A DNA stretch of 64,000 nt from Dyella sp. SG609 (GCF_012275375.1 NZ_JAAZQJ010000017.1:1-64000); one strand, 5' to 3'. Positions 9,486-20,308 are shown, counted from the stretch's first letter. Made by a program: numbers and translations. The notes: generated by a model from the letters alone, not told the origin.

Positions 9486-9917
9486 ATGCGTCTGAATGAC
9501 ATCAAGCCGGCCGCTGGCGCCCGCAAGACCCGCCTTCGCGTGGGTCGAGGCATCGGTTCGGGCCTGGGCAAGACCGCCGGCCGCGGCCACAAGGGTCAGC
9601 ACGCCCGCGCTGGCGGCACCCACAAGTACGGCTTCGAGGGCGGCCAGATGCCGCTGCAGCGTCGCCTGCCGAAGGTCGGCTTCCGTTCGAAGAAGAAGGC
9701 CGAGAGCCAGGAAGTGTTCCTGTATCAGCTGGCCAACCTCAAGGCTGACGTGATCGACGTGGTCGTCCTGCACCAGGCCGGCCTGATCGACAGCAACGCC
9801 AAGAAGGTCAAGGTCGTCGCCAAGGGCGAGATCGGCCGCGCGGTCAAGCTGTCGGGCGTGCTCGCCACGGCCGGCGCCAAGGCAGCCATCGAGGCTGCCG
9901 GCGGCAGCGTGGAGTAA
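9486..9917 (+). CDS. rplO: 50S ribosomal protein L15
   Basis: 143 residues. The glycine-rich N-terminal arm ([19 protein letters not shown]) and the [15 protein letters not shown] motif are typical of L15, a late-assembly large-subunit protein. It is followed by secY after only 4 bp. Confidence 0.97.
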   Translation: MRLNDIKPAAGARKTRLRVGRGIGSGLGKTAGRGHKGQHARAGGTHKYGFEGGQMPLQRRLPKVGFRSKKKAESQEVFLYQLANLKADVIDVVVLHQAGLIDSNAKKVKVVAKGEIGRAVKLSGVLATAGAKAAIEAAGGSVE

Positions 9918-9921
9918 TCAC

Positions 9922-11247
9922 GTGGCGGCAGCCAAGGGCCCTTCGCTCGGATCGCTCGGCAAGCTGACCGAACTGCGTCAGCGCATCTTCTTCGTGATTG
10001 GTGCGCTGATCGTTTTTCGCCTCGGTTCGTTCATTCCCGTTCCGGGCGTCAACCCGGAAGCGATGACCAGCCTGATTGAATCGGGCGGCGGCCTGATGAA
10101 CATGTTCAACATGTTCTCGGGCGGCTCGCTGGCCCGCTTCTCGGTGTTCGCGCTCGGCGTGGTGCCGTACATCTCGGCATCCATCGTGGTGCAGATGATG
10201 GGCGCGGTCATTCCGAGCCTGCAGGCGCTGCGCAAGGAAGGCGAGTCGGGTCGTCGCAAGATGACCACGTACACCCGCTTCGGCACGGTCGGCCTCGCGG
10301 CCTTCCAGGCCTTCGGCATCGCGGTGGCCCTGCAGAAGCAGGTCGCCAACGGCGGCGCGCCGGTGGTCTATACGCCGGGCATGGGCTTCATCATGGCTTC
10401 GGTGGTCGGTCTCACGGCCGGCACCATGTTCCTGATGTGGCTGGGCGAGCAGATCACCGAGCGCGGCATCGGCAACGGCATTTCGCTGCTGATCTTCGCC
10501 GGCATCGTGGCGGGCCTGCCCGGTGCGGTGGCGCACACCCTGGGCATGGCCAGCAACGGCGAGCTCAGCGTGATCCGCATGATCATGGTGGTGGGCCTGA
10601 TCCTGGCCGTGACGGCCTTCGTGGTGTTCATGGAGCGTGCCCAACGGCAGATCACCGTGAACTACGCAAGGCGTTCCGGTGGGCAGCGGGCCTACATGAA
10701 CCAGACCTCGCACCTGCCGCTGAAGATCAACATGGCTGGCGTGATCCCCCCGATCTTCGCCTCCAGCCTGCTGATGTTCCCGGCCACGGCTGCCACCTGG
10801 TTCACCGCCGGCAACCAGTCGCGCTGGCTGCAGGAGCTCACCCAGGCGCTGACGCCGGGCGAGCCGCTGTATGACATCGTGTTTGCGGTCCTGGTCATCA
10901 CCTTCGCCTTCTTCTATACGGCGATCGTGTTCAATTCCCAGGAAACCGCCGACAACCTCAAGCGGTCGGGTGCGCTCATTCCAGGCATCCGTCCGGGTCG
11001 TTCGACGGCCGACTACATCGACAACGTGATGACCCGCCTCACCGGCGTCGGCGCGTTGTACCTGGTGCTGGTCTGTCTGGTGCCGTCGTTCATGCAAAAG
11101 GCTTGGCACGTTCCGTTCTACTTCGGCGGCACCTCTCTGCTGATCGTCGTGGTCGTGGTGATGGACTTCACTGCTCAGGTGCAGGCGCATCTGGTCAGTC
11201 ACCAATATGAAAGTCTGCTCAAGAAGGCCAATCTCCGCCGCAACTGA
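9922..11247 (+). CDS. secY: Preprotein translocase subunit SecY
   Basis: 441 residues with a GTG start ([20 protein letters not shown]) four bases after rplO. It shows the ten hydrophobic segments of SecY, the plug region after [11 protein letters not shown], and the cytoplasmic loop [15 protein letters not shown] that contacts the ribosome and SecA. With SecE and SecG it forms the inner-membrane channel used here by the many exported proteins in this window. rpmJ (L36), which follows secY in E. coli, is absent. Confidence 0.97.
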   Translation: MAAAKGPSLGSLGKLTELRQRIFFVIGALIVFRLGSFIPVPGVNPEAMTSLIESGGGLMNMFNMFSGGSLARFSVFALGVVPYISASIVVQMMGAVIPSLQALRKEGESGRRKMTTYTRFGTVGLAAFQAFGIAVALQKQVANGGAPVVYTPGMGFIMASVVGLTAGTMFLMWLGEQITERGIGNGISLLIFAGIVAGLPGAVAHTLGMASNGELSVIRMIMVVGLILAVTAFVVFMERAQRQITVNYARRSGGQRAYMNQTSHLPLKINMAGVIPPIFASSLLMFPATAATWFTAGNQSRWLQELTQALTPGEPLYDIVFAVLVITFAFFYTAIVFNSQETADNLKRSGALIPGIRPGRSTADYIDNVMTRLTGVGALYLVLVCLVPSFMQKAWHVPFYFGGTSLLIVVVVVMDFTAQVQAHLVSHQYESLLKKANLRRN

Positions 11248-11311
11248 GGCTGCTGGGGCGACGGAGTAGGGGCCTAAATCGGAGAGCGGCGGCACCTAGG
11301 GGCCGCAGGGC

Positions 11312-11340
11312 TTTCCTGTCGGGATAATTCAGGTTAGAAT
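11312..11340 (+). promoter_or_regulatory. Possible promoter of the alpha block
   Basis: TTTCCT (11312-11317) and TAGAAT (11335-11340) are 17 bp apart in the 135-bp gap after secY, the place where rpmJ is missing. The -35 is weak. A GCGCG/CGCGC hairpin (11342-11356) follows at the predicted start of the transcript. Confidence 0.4.
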
Positions 11341-11382
11341 TGCGCGTTTACCGCGCACGAAACGCATCGGAGAAAGTACATC

Positions 11383-11739
11383 ATGGCGCGCATCGCGGGT
11401 GTCAATTTGCCGGTCCACAAGCATGTGTGGGTTGGCCTGCAGAGCATTTACGGCATCGGCCGCAGCCGGGCCAAGAAGGTCTGCGCGGACGCTGGCGTGG
11501 TTCCCACCACGCCGATCAAGTCCCTCAGCGAGGGCGAGGTGGAGAAGCTCCGCCAGGAAATCGGCAAGTACGTCGTCGAAGGCGACCTGCGCCGTGAAGT
11601 CGGTATCGCCATCAAGCGCTTGATGGACCTGGGTTGCTACCGCGGCCTGCGTCATCGCCGTGGCTTGCCGGTGCGCGGCCAGCGCACGCGTACCAACGCC
11701 CGTACCCGCAAGGGTCCGCGCCGCGCGATCAAGAAGTAA
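11383..11739 (+). CDS. rpsM: 30S ribosomal protein S13
   Basis: 118 residues starting [20 protein letters not shown], with the C-terminal [20 protein letters not shown] tail that touches the P-site tRNA. It pairs with S19 in the head of the small subunit. The first gene of the alpha block; rpsK follows after 12 bp. Confidence 0.97.
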   Translation: MARIAGVNLPVHKHVWVGLQSIYGIGRSRAKKVCADAGVVPTTPIKSLSEGEVEKLRQEIGKYVVEGDLRREVGIAIKRLMDLGCYRGLRHRRGLPVRGQRTRTNARTRKGPRRAIKK

Positions 11740-11751
11740 CGGATTCCTATC

Positions 11752-12138
11752 ATGGCTAAGCCCGTCAAGACCAAGAAGAAGATCAAGCGCGTTGTCACGG
11801 ATGCCGTGGCCCACGTGCAGGCCTCCTTCAACAACACCATCGTCACCATCACCGATCGCCAGGGCAACGCCCTGTCGTGGGCGACTGCCGGCGGCGCGGG
11901 TTTCCGCGGCTCCCGCAAGTCCACCCCGTTCGCTGCCCAGGTGGCCGCCGAGAAGGCCGGCCGCGCTGCTGGCGACTACGGCGTGAAGACGGTGGAAGTG
12001 CGTATCAAGGGCCCCGGCCCGGGCCGCGAGTCGGCCGTGCGTTCGCTGAACGCGCTGGGCTACAAGGTCCTGAACATCATCGACGTCACGCCGATTCCGC
12101 ATAACGGCTGCCGTCCCCCCAAGAAGCGTCGCGTCTAA
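11752..12138 (+). CDS. rpsK: 30S ribosomal protein S11
   Basis: 128 residues with the S11 core [20 protein letters not shown] and the conserved C-terminal [19 protein letters not shown]11 forms the platform of the small subunit next to the E site. rpsD follows after 13 bp. Confidence 0.97.
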   Translation: MAKPVKTKKKIKRVVTDAVAHVQASFNNTIVTITDRQGNALSWATAGGAGFRGSRKSTPFAAQVAAEKAGRAAGDYGVKTVEVRIKGPGPGRESAVRSLNALGYKVLNIIDVTPIPHNGCRPPKKRRV

Positions 12139-12151
12139 GGAGCTATAGACC

Positions 12152-12778
<627 letters not shown>

Positions 12779-12793
12779 TTACCGGAGCCCTGC

Positions 12794-13792
12794 ATGGCAG
12801 TTTCGTCAACTAGCGTGCTGCGGCCTCGCGGCCTCAGCGTCGAGCAGCTCGCCCCGAACCGCGCCAAGGTCGTGGTCGAGCCGCTCGAGCGTGGTTTCGG
12901 CCACACCCTGGGCAACGCGCTGCGCCGCGTGTTGCTCTCCTCGATCCCCGGCAGCGCCATCGTCGAGGTCGAGATCGACGGCGTGCTTCATGAGTACACC
13001 ACCCTCGAGGGTCTGCAGGAGGACGTGATCGAAGTCCTGCTCAACCTCAAGGAAGTGGCCATTCGCCAGCACACCGGCGACGAGGTCACGCTGACCCTGG
13101 CCAAGAAGGGCAAGGGCGTGGTCACCGCCGGCGACATCACGGTCGACCACACGGTCGAAATCGTGAATCCCGAGCACGTGATCTGCCACCTGACCAAGGA
13201 CATCTCGCTCAACATGCGCCTGAAGGTGCGTCGCGGCGTCGGCTACCAGCCGGCCAGCTCGCGCCAGCATCCGGACGAGGAAGCTCGTCCGATCGGCCGC
13301 CTGCAGCTGGATGCCTCGTTCGCGCCGGTGCTGCGCGTGGCTTACGAAGTGGACGCCGCTCGTGTCGAGCAGCGCACCAACCTCGACAAGCTCGTGCTGG
13401 ACATCGAGACCAACGGCACCATCGGTGCGGAAGACGCGGTCCGCAAGGCCGCCGAGATCCTCAACGACCAGCTGTCCGTGTTCGGTGACTTCTCGCGTCG
13501 CGAGAGCGCCACCGACAAGGCCGAGAAGGGCGGTTTCGACCCGCTGCTGCTGCGTCCGATCGACGATCTGGAGCTCACCGTGCGTTCGGCGAACTGCCTG
13601 AAGGCCGAGAGCATCTACTACATCGGCGACCTGGTGCAGAAGACCGAGGTCGAGCTGCTGAAGACGCCGAACCTGGGCAAGAAGTCGCTGACCGAGATCA
13701 AGGACGTCCTTGGCGGTCGTGGCCTGGCCCTGGGCATGAAGCTCGAAAACTGGCCGCCGCCGGGCCTGTCGCACGGCATGCAGCTGGGTTGA
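12794..13792 (+). CDS. rpoA: DNA-directed RNA polymerase subunit alpha
   Basis: 332 residues. The N-terminal dimerisation domain has [19 protein letters not shown]; the C-terminal domain (about residue 250 onward) has the two helix-hairpin-helix segments that bind UP elements and activators ([33 protein letters not shown]). The stop codon is part of the first of three TGATCAG repeats that begin the gap to rplQ. Confidence 0.98.
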   Translation: MAVSSTSVLRPRGLSVEQLAPNRAKVVVEPLERGFGHTLGNALRRVLLSSIPGSAIVEVEIDGVLHEYTTLEGLQEDVIEVLLNLKEVAIRQHTGDEVTLTLAKKGKGVVTAGDITVDHTVEIVNPEHVICHLTKDISLNMRLKVRRGVGYQPASSRQHPDEEARPIGRLQLDASFAPVLRVAYEVDAARVEQRTNLDKLVLDIETNGTIGAEDAVRKAAEILNDQLSVFGDFSRRESATDKAEKGGFDPLLLRPIDDLELTVRSANCLKAESIYYIGDLVQKTEVELLKTPNLGKKSLTEIKDVLGGRGLALGMKLENWPPPGLSHGMQLG

Positions 13793-13830
13793 TCAGCCTG
13801 ATTTGATCAGTCCGATCTGATCAGTGTGTT
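13789..13830 (+). repeat. 14-bp tandem repeat with TGATCAG cores
   Basis: Three units with cores TTGATCAG at 13789 and 13803 and CTGATCAG at 13817, exactly 14 bp apart. The first core contains the rpoA stop codon. TGATCA is itself a palindrome. No function is evident. Confidence 0.8.
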
Positions 13831-13865
13831 TGGCGGTCCTCTTTGATCGCCTGCAGTACCCAAGC

Positions 13866-13919
13866 CCCGGCGGAGCGCCACGCGCATCCGCCGGGCACCA
13901 GAAGCGGCCAGTCCTGGCC
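13866..13919 (+). promoter_or_regulatory. Leader hairpins between rpoA and rplQ
   Basis: A 9-bp stem (CCCGGCGGA 13866-13874 with TCCGCCGGG 13887-13895) and a 6-bp stem (GGCCAG 13906-13911 with CTGGCC 13914-13919). With the terminator-like hairpin further on they make a structured 235-nt region ahead of rplQ. Confidence 0.5.
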
Positions 13920-13973
13920 CGTCTCTTAAGAAGAGCCCGAACCAACAAGGCTCCAAAAGCGGGTAACCGCGGG

Positions 13974-13998
13974 AAGCCGGTCATTCCGACCGGTTTTT
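13974..13998 (+). terminator. Terminator-like attenuator before rplQ
   Basis: CCGGTC (13977-13982), loop ATTCC, GACCGG (13988-13993), followed by five T; the stem can extend by A-T and G-T pairs. It has the form of an intrinsic terminator but lies 30 bases ahead of the rplQ start. It may end part of the alpha transcript or attenuate rplQ. Confidence 0.6.
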
Positions 13999-14027
13999 CA
14001 TAACAACAGACATAGAGAGTAAACGTC

Positions 14028-14411
14028 ATGCGCCACCAGAAATCCGGTCGCAAGCTCAACCGCACGAGCAGCCACCGCGAAGCCATGTTCCGCAACATGG
14101 CCGCCTCGCTGATCAAGCACGAGCTGATCCGCACTACCCTGCCGAAGGCCAAGGAACTGCGCCGCGTCGCCGAGCCGCTCATCACGCTCGCCAAGACCGA
14201 CGGCGTCGCCAACCGCCGCCTCGCTTTCTCGCGCCTGCGCGACAAGGAAGCCGTGGGCAAGCTGTTCGTGCAGATCGGCCCGCGCTACAGCCAGCGTCCG
14301 GGCGGCTACCTGCGCATCCTCAAGTGCGGCTTCCGTCCGGGCGACAACGCCCCGATGGCTTATGTCGAGCTGGTGGATCGTCCGCGTACCGAAGCCGTCG
14401 ACGCCGAGTAA
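14028..14411 (+). CDS. rplQ: 50S ribosomal protein L17
   Basis: 127 residues starting [20 protein letters not shown], the family signature. L17 lies near the tunnel exit. In most proteobacteria it directly follows rpoA; here a 235-bp structured gap with a terminator-like hairpin lies between. A strong terminator follows the gene and closes the ribosomal region. Confidence 0.97.
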   Translation: MRHQKSGRKLNRTSSHREAMFRNMAASLIKHELIRTTLPKAKELRRVAEPLITLAKTDGVANRRLAFSRLRDKEAVGKLFVQIGPRYSQRPGGYLRILKCGFRPGDNAPMAYVELVDRPRTEAVDAE

Positions 14412-14437
14412 TTCCGGCTCCAGGCTGAGCAAGACCT

Positions 14438-14469
14438 AAAACCCCGGTCGGTATCCGACCGGGGTTTTT
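14438..14469 (+). terminator. Intrinsic terminator of the alpha/rplQ transcript
   Basis: CCCCGGTCGG (14442-14451), loop TAT, CCGACCGGGG (14455-14464), preceded by four A and followed by five T. Confidence 0.92.
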
Positions 14470-14602
14470 CTTTTGGGTTCCCTGGCCGGTGCCCGCGTAA
14501 AAACGCCGCGCAATTTATGCGTGCGCATAGGCCGAAAGCGTGCTGACAGCGCCATGGCGAGCGGGTAATGTCGCCGTTCCGCACCGCAACAGCCCGCTGG
14601 CC

Positions 14603-15106
14603 ATGAACCCACTCCGCTGGTCGTACCGCACCTCTTTCCTCGTCGGCTTCCTGATCTGCGCCGGCCTGCTCGCCTTCGCGCTGTATGCCGAATACGGGCT
14701 GCACATGGAGCCCTGTCCGCTGTGCATCTTCCAGCGCATCGCCTTCATGGTGATGGGCGTATTCTTTCTGATCGGCGCCGTCCACGGCCCCCGCAGCAAG
14801 GGCGTGCGCTGGGTCTATGCGGCGGGTGCGATCCTCGGCGCCATCGGGGGCATCGCCACCGCGGCGCGCCATCTGTGGATCCAGACCCTGCCGGCGGACC
14901 AGATCCCCGCCTGCGGCCCCAACCTCGGCTACATGATGGACGCGTTCCCCATGGCCAAGGTGCTGAAGATGGTGTTCACCGGCTCCGGCGAATGCGCCAA
15001 GGTCGAACCCATCCTCGGGCTGCCGATGCCGGCCTGGACGCTGTTCTGGTACGTGGCGCTGCTGGCGCTGGTGGTGATCGCCGCCACCCGCCGCGTCCAA
15101 CGCTGA
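14603..15106 (+). CDS. dsbB: Disulfide bond formation protein DsbB
   Basis: 167 residues with four membrane segments. It has both periplasmic cysteine pairs: CPLC at 38-41 and C104/C131, at almost the same positions as in E. coli. DsbB reoxidises DsbA and passes electrons to quinone. The ATG at 14603 is chosen because MNPLRWSYRTSFLVGF matches the family start; an in-frame ATG at 14540 would add a non-family extension. Relevant to the exported cysteine-bearing proteins elsewhere in the window. Confidence 0.94.
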   Translation: MNPLRWSYRTSFLVGFLICAGLLAFALYAEYGLHMEPCPLCIFQRIAFMVMGVFFLIGAVHGPRSKGVRWVYAAGAILGAIGGIATAARHLWIQTLPADQIPACGPNLGYMMDAFPMAKVLKMVFTGSGECAKVEPILGLPMPAWTLFWYVALLALVVIAATRRVQR

Positions 15107-15128
15107 GGTTCGAGAGGAAACGCAGTCC

Positions 15129-16496
15129 ATGAACGCCGATATCCAGCTGTCCACCGTGCCGACCACGTGGGCTCCCGATTCCTGGCAGCAGCGCACGGCG
15201 CTGCAGCAGCCGCTGTACGAGAACGCCGGCGAGCTGGCCCAGGCCACGCGGCATCTCGCCAGCCTGCCGCCGCTGGTCACCTCGTGGGAGGTGCTCGCGC
15301 TCAAGCAGGCATTGGCCGAAGCACAGGAAGGCCAGCGCTTCCTGCTGCAGGGCGGCGATTGCGCGGAGAGCTTCGCCGACTGCACCAGCCCGGTGATCTC
15401 CAACCGGCTCAAGGTGCTGCTGCAGATGAGCCTGGTGCTGGTTCACGGCCTGCGCATGCCGGTGCTGCGCGTGGGCCGCTTCGCCGGCCAGTACGCCAAG
15501 CCGCGTTCGGCCGACATGGAAACGCGCGATGGCGTGACTCTGCCCAGCTTCCGCGGCGACCTGGTCAACAGCCCCGAATTCACCCCCGCCGCGCGGCGCG
15601 CCGATCCGCAGCGCCTGATCCAGGCGCACGCGCATTCCGCGCTGACCATGAACTTCGTGCGCGCGCTGATCGACGGCGGCTTCGCCGACCTGCATCACCC
15701 GGAATACTGGGACCTGGCCTGGGTGGAACACTCGCCGCTGGCCGCCGAGTACCGCCGCATGGTTGCCGGCATCGGCGACTCGCTGCGCTTCATGGAAACC
15801 CTGGCCGGTCCGATCGCCGGCTTCACCCGCGTCGACTTCTTCACCTCGCACGAAGCGCTGCTGCTGCACTACGAAGAAGCGCTGACGCGCCAGGTGCCGC
15901 GCCACCAGGGCTGGTTCAATCTCTCCACGCATTTCCCGTGGATCGGCATGCGCACCGCCGCGCTCGACGGCGCGCACGTGGAATATTTCCGCGGCATCCG
16001 CAATCCGATCGCGGTGAAGGTCGGGCCATCGGTGACGCCGGACCAGCTGCTGCCGCTGATCGACGCGCTCAACCCCGACGACGAACCCGGCCGCCTCACC
16101 CTCATCCACCGCATGGGCAACGCGCAGATCGCCAAGGCGCTGCCCCCGCTGCTCGACGCGGTGAAGCGCGCCGGCCGCCGCGTGCTGTGGGTGGCCGATC
16201 CGATGCACGGTAATACCGAGAGCACCTCCAACGGCTACAAGACGCGCCGCTTCGACAATATCCGCGGCGAGCTGGATCAGGCTTTCGATATCCATGCGGC
16301 GGCGGGCACGCGGCTTGGCGGCGTGCATCTGGAGCTGACCGGCGAGGACGTCACCGAATGCATGGGCGGTGCGCGGGACCTGAGCGAGGCGGATCTGGAT
16401 CGCGCCTACAAGTCGATGGTCGATCCGCGCCTCAACTACGAGCAGTCGCTGGAGCTGGCGATGCTGATCGTGCGGAAGTCGCAGAAGACGGTCTGA
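15129..16496 (+). CDS. Class II 3-deoxy-7-phosphoheptulonate synthase
   Basis: 455 residues of the plant-like (class II) DAHP synthase family, the first step of the shikimate pathway, joining phosphoenolpyruvate and erythrose 4-phosphate. Visible family motifs are LQGGDCAESFADC, RVGRFAGQYAKPRS, HRMGNAQIAKALPP and the metal/substrate region WVADPMHGNTES followed by GGVHLELTGEDVTEC. GAGAGGAAA precedes the ATG. It follows dsbB by 22 bp but has its own terminator. E. coli uses the unrelated class I enzymes. Confidence 0.95.
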   Translation: MNADIQLSTVPTTWAPDSWQQRTALQQPLYENAGELAQATRHLASLPPLVTSWEVLALKQALAEAQEGQRFLLQGGDCAESFADCTSPVISNRLKVLLQMSLVLVHGLRMPVLRVGRFAGQYAKPRSADMETRDGVTLPSFRGDLVNSPEFTPAARRADPQRLIQAHAHSALTMNFVRALIDGGFADLHHPEYWDLAWVEHSPLAAEYRRMVAGIGDSLRFMETLAGPIAGFTRVDFFTSHEALLLHYEEALTRQVPRHQGWFNLSTHFPWIGMRTAALDGAHVEYFRGIRNPIAVKVGPSVTPDQLLPLIDALNPDDEPGRLTLIHRMGNAQIAKALPPLLDAVKRAGRRVLWVADPMHGNTESTSNGYKTRRFDNIRGELDQAFDIHAAAGTRLGGVHLELTGEDVTECMGGARDLSEADLDRAYKSMVDPRLNYEQSLELAMLIVRKSQKTV

Positions 16497-16514
16497 TTCC
16501 ATCGGTGCCGCAAT

Positions 16515-16545
16515 AAAAAGGGGCGCTCTTCAGCGCCCCTTTTTT
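16515..16545 (+). terminator. Intrinsic terminator between DAHP synthase and amidase
   Basis: GGGGCGCT (16520-16527), loop CTTC, AGCGCCCC (16532-16539), flanked by five A and six T. It can serve both convergent genes. Confidence 0.92.
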
Positions 16546-16566
16546 ATCTAAGCGAAATAGCGCGCT

Positions 16567-18174
16567 TCATGGCGCCGTATCGGCCACCACCGGCTTCCCA
16601 CCCACGGTATCCAGGAACTTCGGCGCCCGCCACGCCTGCGCATGCTGCTCGAAGCCGTACGCAATCGTGATCAAGGCCGGCTCGCTCCACTTCGCACCGA
16701 AGAACACGATGCCCACCGGCAGCTCATGCGCAAAGCCCGCCGGCACCGTGATCGACGGATAACCCGCCACCGCCGCCGGCTGCGAGGCGCCGCCCACGGT
16801 CGGGTCGCCGCTCACCACGTGATCGCCCAGCACCGGATCGGTCACGAAGGTCGGACCCCACGACGGCGCCAGCAGCGCATCGAGGCGATCCTTGGCCAGG
16901 GCGGCGTCGATGCCTTCCGGTCCCGCGAAACGCTTCGCCTTGGCCTGCGCTTCCACGTAATCCTTGTCGGTCAGCGGCCCCTTCGCCTGCGCCTGCTCGA
17001 ACAGCTCCTGCCCGAACCACGGCATCTCGCGTTCGGCTTCGCGCTTATTGAAGGCGATCAGGTCGGCCAGCGTCTTCATCGGCGTGCCGCGGCGCGTGGC
17101 CAGATACGCCTGCATATCGTGCTTGAGGTCGTACAGCAGCACGGTGAGTTCCGGATCGCCCAGCTCCTTCAGATGCGGCAGTTCCACCGGATCGACGATC
17201 ACCGCGCCTTGCGCCTTCATCAGGGCGATCGATTGTTCCAGGATGCGGTCGGCATTCGGCTCCGCGCCGGCCAGCCCGCGCACCACGCCGATGCGCTTGC
17301 CCTTCAGGCCGTTGGGGTCGAGAAAGCGCGTGTAGTCGGTGGCGTGCTTGTCCGCCTCCGCCGTGGCGGGATCGCGCGGATCGCTGCCGGCGATCGCGCC
17401 CAGCACCGCCGCCGCATCGGCAACGTTGCGCGCCATCGGGCCGGCGGTGTCCTGGTTATGGCTGATCGGGACGATGCCGCTGCGGCTGACCAGGCCCACG
17501 GTCGGCTTGATGCCGACGATGCCGTTCGCCGCGGCGGGGCAGATGATCGAGCCATCGGTTTCCGAACCGATCGCCGCGGTGGCCAGGCCCGCCGCGACCG
17601 CCGCGCCGGAGCCCGCGCTGGAGCCGCAGGGATTGCGATCCAGCACATAGGGATTGCGCGTCTGCCCGCCGCGCGCGCTCCAGCCGCTGCTGGCGTGGCT
17701 GGAACGCATGTTCGCCCACTCGCTCAAATTGGTCTTGCCCAGGATCAGCGCGCCGCTCTTGCGCAGCCGCGCCACCAGGCCGGCGTCGCGCGGCGCCGGC
17801 GGCGCGTCGGCCAGGGCGAGCGAGCCGGCGGTGGTGAGCATGCGGTCGCCGGTATCGATGTTGTCCTTCAGCAGCACCGGGATGCCGCGCAGCGCGCCCT
17901 TGGATTTCTGCTTGTCGATCCGCGCGGCGAGCTTGAGCGCATCCGGATTGGTTTCCAGCACCGAGCGCAGCGCCGGGCCGTCGCGGTCGATGCGCTGGAT
18001 GCGTTCGAGGAACAGCTGCGCCAGTGCTTCGCTGCGCAGCTGGCCGGCATCCATGCGCTGGTGCAGATCCTTGATCGAAGCCCAGGCCAAGGCGGGATCC
18101 GCCGATTGGGCGGGCAGGGCAGTACTGGCAAGCAGCAGCGCGGCAAACGAGAGCGAAAGCGGCAAACGAGTCAC
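16567..18174 (-). CDS. Secreted amidase-signature family hydrolase
   Basis: 535 residues. A signal peptide ([19 protein letters not shown], cleavage about residue 24) is followed by the amidase signature fold. The Ser-cisSer-Lys triad is visible as K103 (in [10 protein letters not shown]), S185 (in [10 protein letters not shown]) and S209 (in GSETDGSI), with the spacing of the last two as in known family members. It probably hydrolyses an amide in the periplasm or outside; the substrate cannot be read. GatA is unlikely because of the export signal and the lack of gatB/gatC. It converges with the DAHP synthase gene and diverges from the cytochrome operon. Confidence 0.9.
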   Translation of the reverse strand: MTRLPLSLSFAALLLASTALPAQSADPALAWASIKDLHQRMDAGQLRSEALAQLFLERIQRIDRDGPALRSVLETNPDALKLAARIDKQKSKGALRGIPVLLKDNIDTGDRMLTTAGSLALADAPPAPRDAGLVARLRKSGALILGKTNLSEWANMRSSHASSGWSARGGQTRNPYVLDRNPCGSSAGSGAAVAAGLATAAIGSETDGSIICPAAANGIVGIKPTVGLVSRSGIVPISHNQDTAGPMARNVADAAAVLGAIAGSDPRDPATAEADKHATDYTRFLDPNGLKGKRIGVVRGLAGAEPNADRILEQSIALMKAQGAVIVDPVELPHLKELGDPELTVLLYDLKHDMQAYLATRRGTPMKTLADLIAFNKREAEREMPWFGQELFEQAQAKGPLTDKDYVEAQAKAKRFAGPEGIDAALAKDRLDALLAPSWGPTFVTDPVLGDHVVSGDPTVGGASQPAAVAGYPSITVPAGFAHELPVGIVFFGAKWSEPALITIAYGFEQHAQAWRAPKFLDTVGGKPVVADTAP

Positions 18175-18266
18175 GGCGTGTCTCCTGGGCGCGGCATGAT
18201 GTCGCGAAGCGGCAGCTTAGCGGCTTCGACCACGGAGCGAGGAAGGGCGGCGCCTATAATCGGCGC

Positions 18267-19022
18267 ATGAACAGAGCCCAGCTGTGCCAGGCCAGGCGTG
18301 TGTGCTCCGCCGTCCTGCTGATCGCCGCCATCGCCCTGGCCGGCGCCGTGCACGCCCAGGCGGCGGCCAACGACCCGCCGCACGTGCCGGACACGCTCAA
18401 GCAGCGCATCGCCAGCTGCACCGCCTGCCATGGCGAGCGCGGCGAAGGCACGCCGGATAGCGGCTTCTTCCCGCGCCTGGCCGGCAAGCCCGCCGGCTAT
18501 CTGGCGCGCCAGCTCAAGGACTTCCAGGACGGCCTGCGCAAGTACGGTCCGATGGAATACACCACGCGCTACCTCACCCCGGCTTACATGCGCGAGATCG
18601 CCGAATACTTCGCCGCGCAGGAGGTGCCCTACGCGCGCTCGCCGATGCCGCGCATCGCGGCGGATGCGCTCAAGCGCGGCGAGGAACTGGCCACCAAGGG
18701 CGACCCGTCGCGCCAGATTCCGCCCTGCGCCGCCTGCCACGGCACCCAGCTCACCGGCGTGCAGCCGGACGTGCCCGGCCTGGTCGGCCTGCCTTACGAC
18801 TACCTCAGTTCGCAGCTCGGTTCCTGGCGCACCAGGACACGCGCTACCGTGGCGCCGGACTGCATGGCCGAGATCGCCAACCGCCTGAGCGTGGACGACA
18901 TCAGCGCGGTCTCGGCCTGGCTGGCCGGCCGCGAGCTGCCGGCGGACATGCATGCGCAGCCGGCCGGTTCGATCACGCCGCCGCTGCATTGCGGCGTGCT
19001 GAGCGCGGAGGCCAGGCCATGA
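18267..19022 (+). CDS. Di-heme cytochrome c (c4-like), exported
   Basis: 251 residues with a signal peptide (hydrophobic stretch about residues 13-32) and two heme sites, CTACH at 51-55 and CAACH at 154-158, each heading a cytochrome c domain of the c4 class. It probably carries electrons in the periplasm. The stop overlaps the ATG of the next cytochrome gene (ATGA at 19019), so the two are made together. No dehydrogenase or oxidase gene lies beside them. Confidence 0.9.
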   Translation: MNRAQLCQARRVCSAVLLIAAIALAGAVHAQAAANDPPHVPDTLKQRIASCTACHGERGEGTPDSGFFPRLAGKPAGYLARQLKDFQDGLRKYGPMEYTTRYLTPAYMREIAEYFAAQEVPYARSPMPRIAADALKRGEELATKGDPSRQIPPCAACHGTQLTGVQPDVPGLVGLPYDYLSSQLGSWRTRTRATVAPDCMAEIANRLSVDDISAVSAWLAGRELPADMHAQPAGSITPPLHCGVLSAEARP

Positions 19023-20308
19023 AGATCTTCCGCATCGGTTTTGCCGTCGTCGTGCTGGCCGGCCTGGGCGTGGCCGGCTGGCTGTTCCTGCGCGGCGGCC
19101 AGCCGTCGGTGCCGCGCTCGGCCAGCCAGGTGGATGCCGCCGCGCTCAAGGACCCGGCGCTGATCGCCAAGGGCGCCTACCTCACCCTGGTCGGCGACTG
19201 CGCCTCCTGCCATACCGGGCAGGGCGGCGCGCGCTTTGCCGGCGGGCGCGTGGTGGGCACGCCGTTCGGCGACATCCCCGCGCCCAACCTCACGCCGGAC
19301 CGCGAGACGGGCCTGGGCGAGTGGAGCTTCGAGGCGTTCCGCCAGGCGCTGCACGACGGCGTCGACCGCAACGGGCAGTTCCTGTATCCGGCCTTCCCGT
19401 ACACCTCGTACACCAAGGTGTCGCGCGAGGACGCGCTGGCCATCTTTGCCTATCTGCAATCGCTGGCGCCGGTCCACCAGGCGGCGAAGCAGCCGGGCCT
19501 CGGTTTTCCCTACAACGTGCGCAACACGCTGAAGGCCTGGCGCGCGCTGTATTTCCGCGAAGGCGAATACGTGGCGGACGACACCAAGTCGCCGGAGTGG
19601 AACCGCGGCGCTTACCTGGTGCAGGGCCTGGGCCACTGCAACGAATGCCACGTCGAGCGCGATGCCTTCGGCGGCATGCGCAGCGACCAGTCGCTGTCCG
19701 GCGGCCAGATCCCGGTGCAGAACTGGTACGCGCCGGATCTCAGCACGCAGGCCAACGGTGGCCTCGCCGGCTGGAGCGCGCAGGACATCGTCGACCTGCT
19801 GAAGACCGGCCAGTCCGCCAAGGGCACCGCGTTCGGACCGATGGCCGAAGTGGTGTCGCGCAGCACCCAGCATATGAACGAGGCGGACCTGAAAGCGGTC
19901 GCCACGTATCTGCAGTCGCTGCCGGCGCGTCCGCGCGTGTCGTACCAGCCGTCACCGCTGGATACCAAGCCGATCCTCGACCAGGGCGCCAAGGTCTATG
20001 CCGAACGCTGCGCCGATTGCCACGGCAGGCAGGGCGAGGGCGTGGCCGGCGTGTATCCGCCGCTGCGCGGGAATTCCTCGGTGAACGAGCCGACCGGCAT
20101 CAATGCGATCCGCGTGGTGCTGCTCGGCGGCTTCGCGCCGGCGACGCAGGGCAACCCGCGCCCGTATTCGATGCCGCCGTTCGCACAGCAGCTCAACGAC
20201 AGCGACGTGGCGGCGGTGGTCACCTACATCCGCCAGTCGTGGGGGAACGACGCGCCGCTGGTGCAGGAGCGCGACGTGATCAAGTACCGGCATACGCCGA
20301 TCGATTGA
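19019..20308 (+). CDS. Tri-heme cytochrome c (alcohol dehydrogenase cytochrome subunit type)
   Basis: 429 residues with an N-terminal membrane anchor (residues 6-25) and three CxxCH sites at 61-65, 207-211 and 331-335. The first domain carries GGRVVGTPFGDIPAPNLTPD, typical of the cytochrome subunit of membrane PQQ or flavin dehydrogenases (AdhB-like). In those enzymes it passes electrons from the dehydrogenase to ubiquinone. Here it is paired only with the upstream di-heme protein and no dehydrogenase subunit is adjacent, so its partner must be encoded elsewhere or it serves another donor. Confidence 0.88.
   Translation: MKIFRIGFAVVVLAGLGVAGWLFLRGGQPSVPRSASQVDAAALKDPALIAKGAYLTLVGDCASCHTGQGGARFAGGRVVGTPFGDIPAPNLTPDRETGLGEWSFEAFRQALHDGVDRNGQFLYPAFPYTSYTKVSREDALAIFAYLQSLAPVHQAAKQPGLGFPYNVRNTLKAWRALYFREGEYVADDTKSPEWNRGAYLVQGLGHCNECHVERDAFGGMRSDQSLSGGQIPVQNWYAPDLSTQANGGLAGWSAQDIVDLLKTGQSAKGTAFGPMAEVVSRSTQHMNEADLKAVATYLQSLPARPRVSYQPSPLDTKPILDQGAKVYAERCADCHGRQGEGVAGVYPPLRGNSSVNEPTGINAIRVVLLGGFAPATQGNPRPYSMPPFAQQLNDSDVAAVVTYIRQSWGNDAPLVQERDVIKYRHTPID

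Noticed and set aside
11248-11382. A possible rpmJ (L36) gene after secY
   Set aside because: L36 is short and expected here by E. coli order, but none of the frames shows its KxRxSVKxxCxxC pattern; the gap holds a promoter-like sequence instead.
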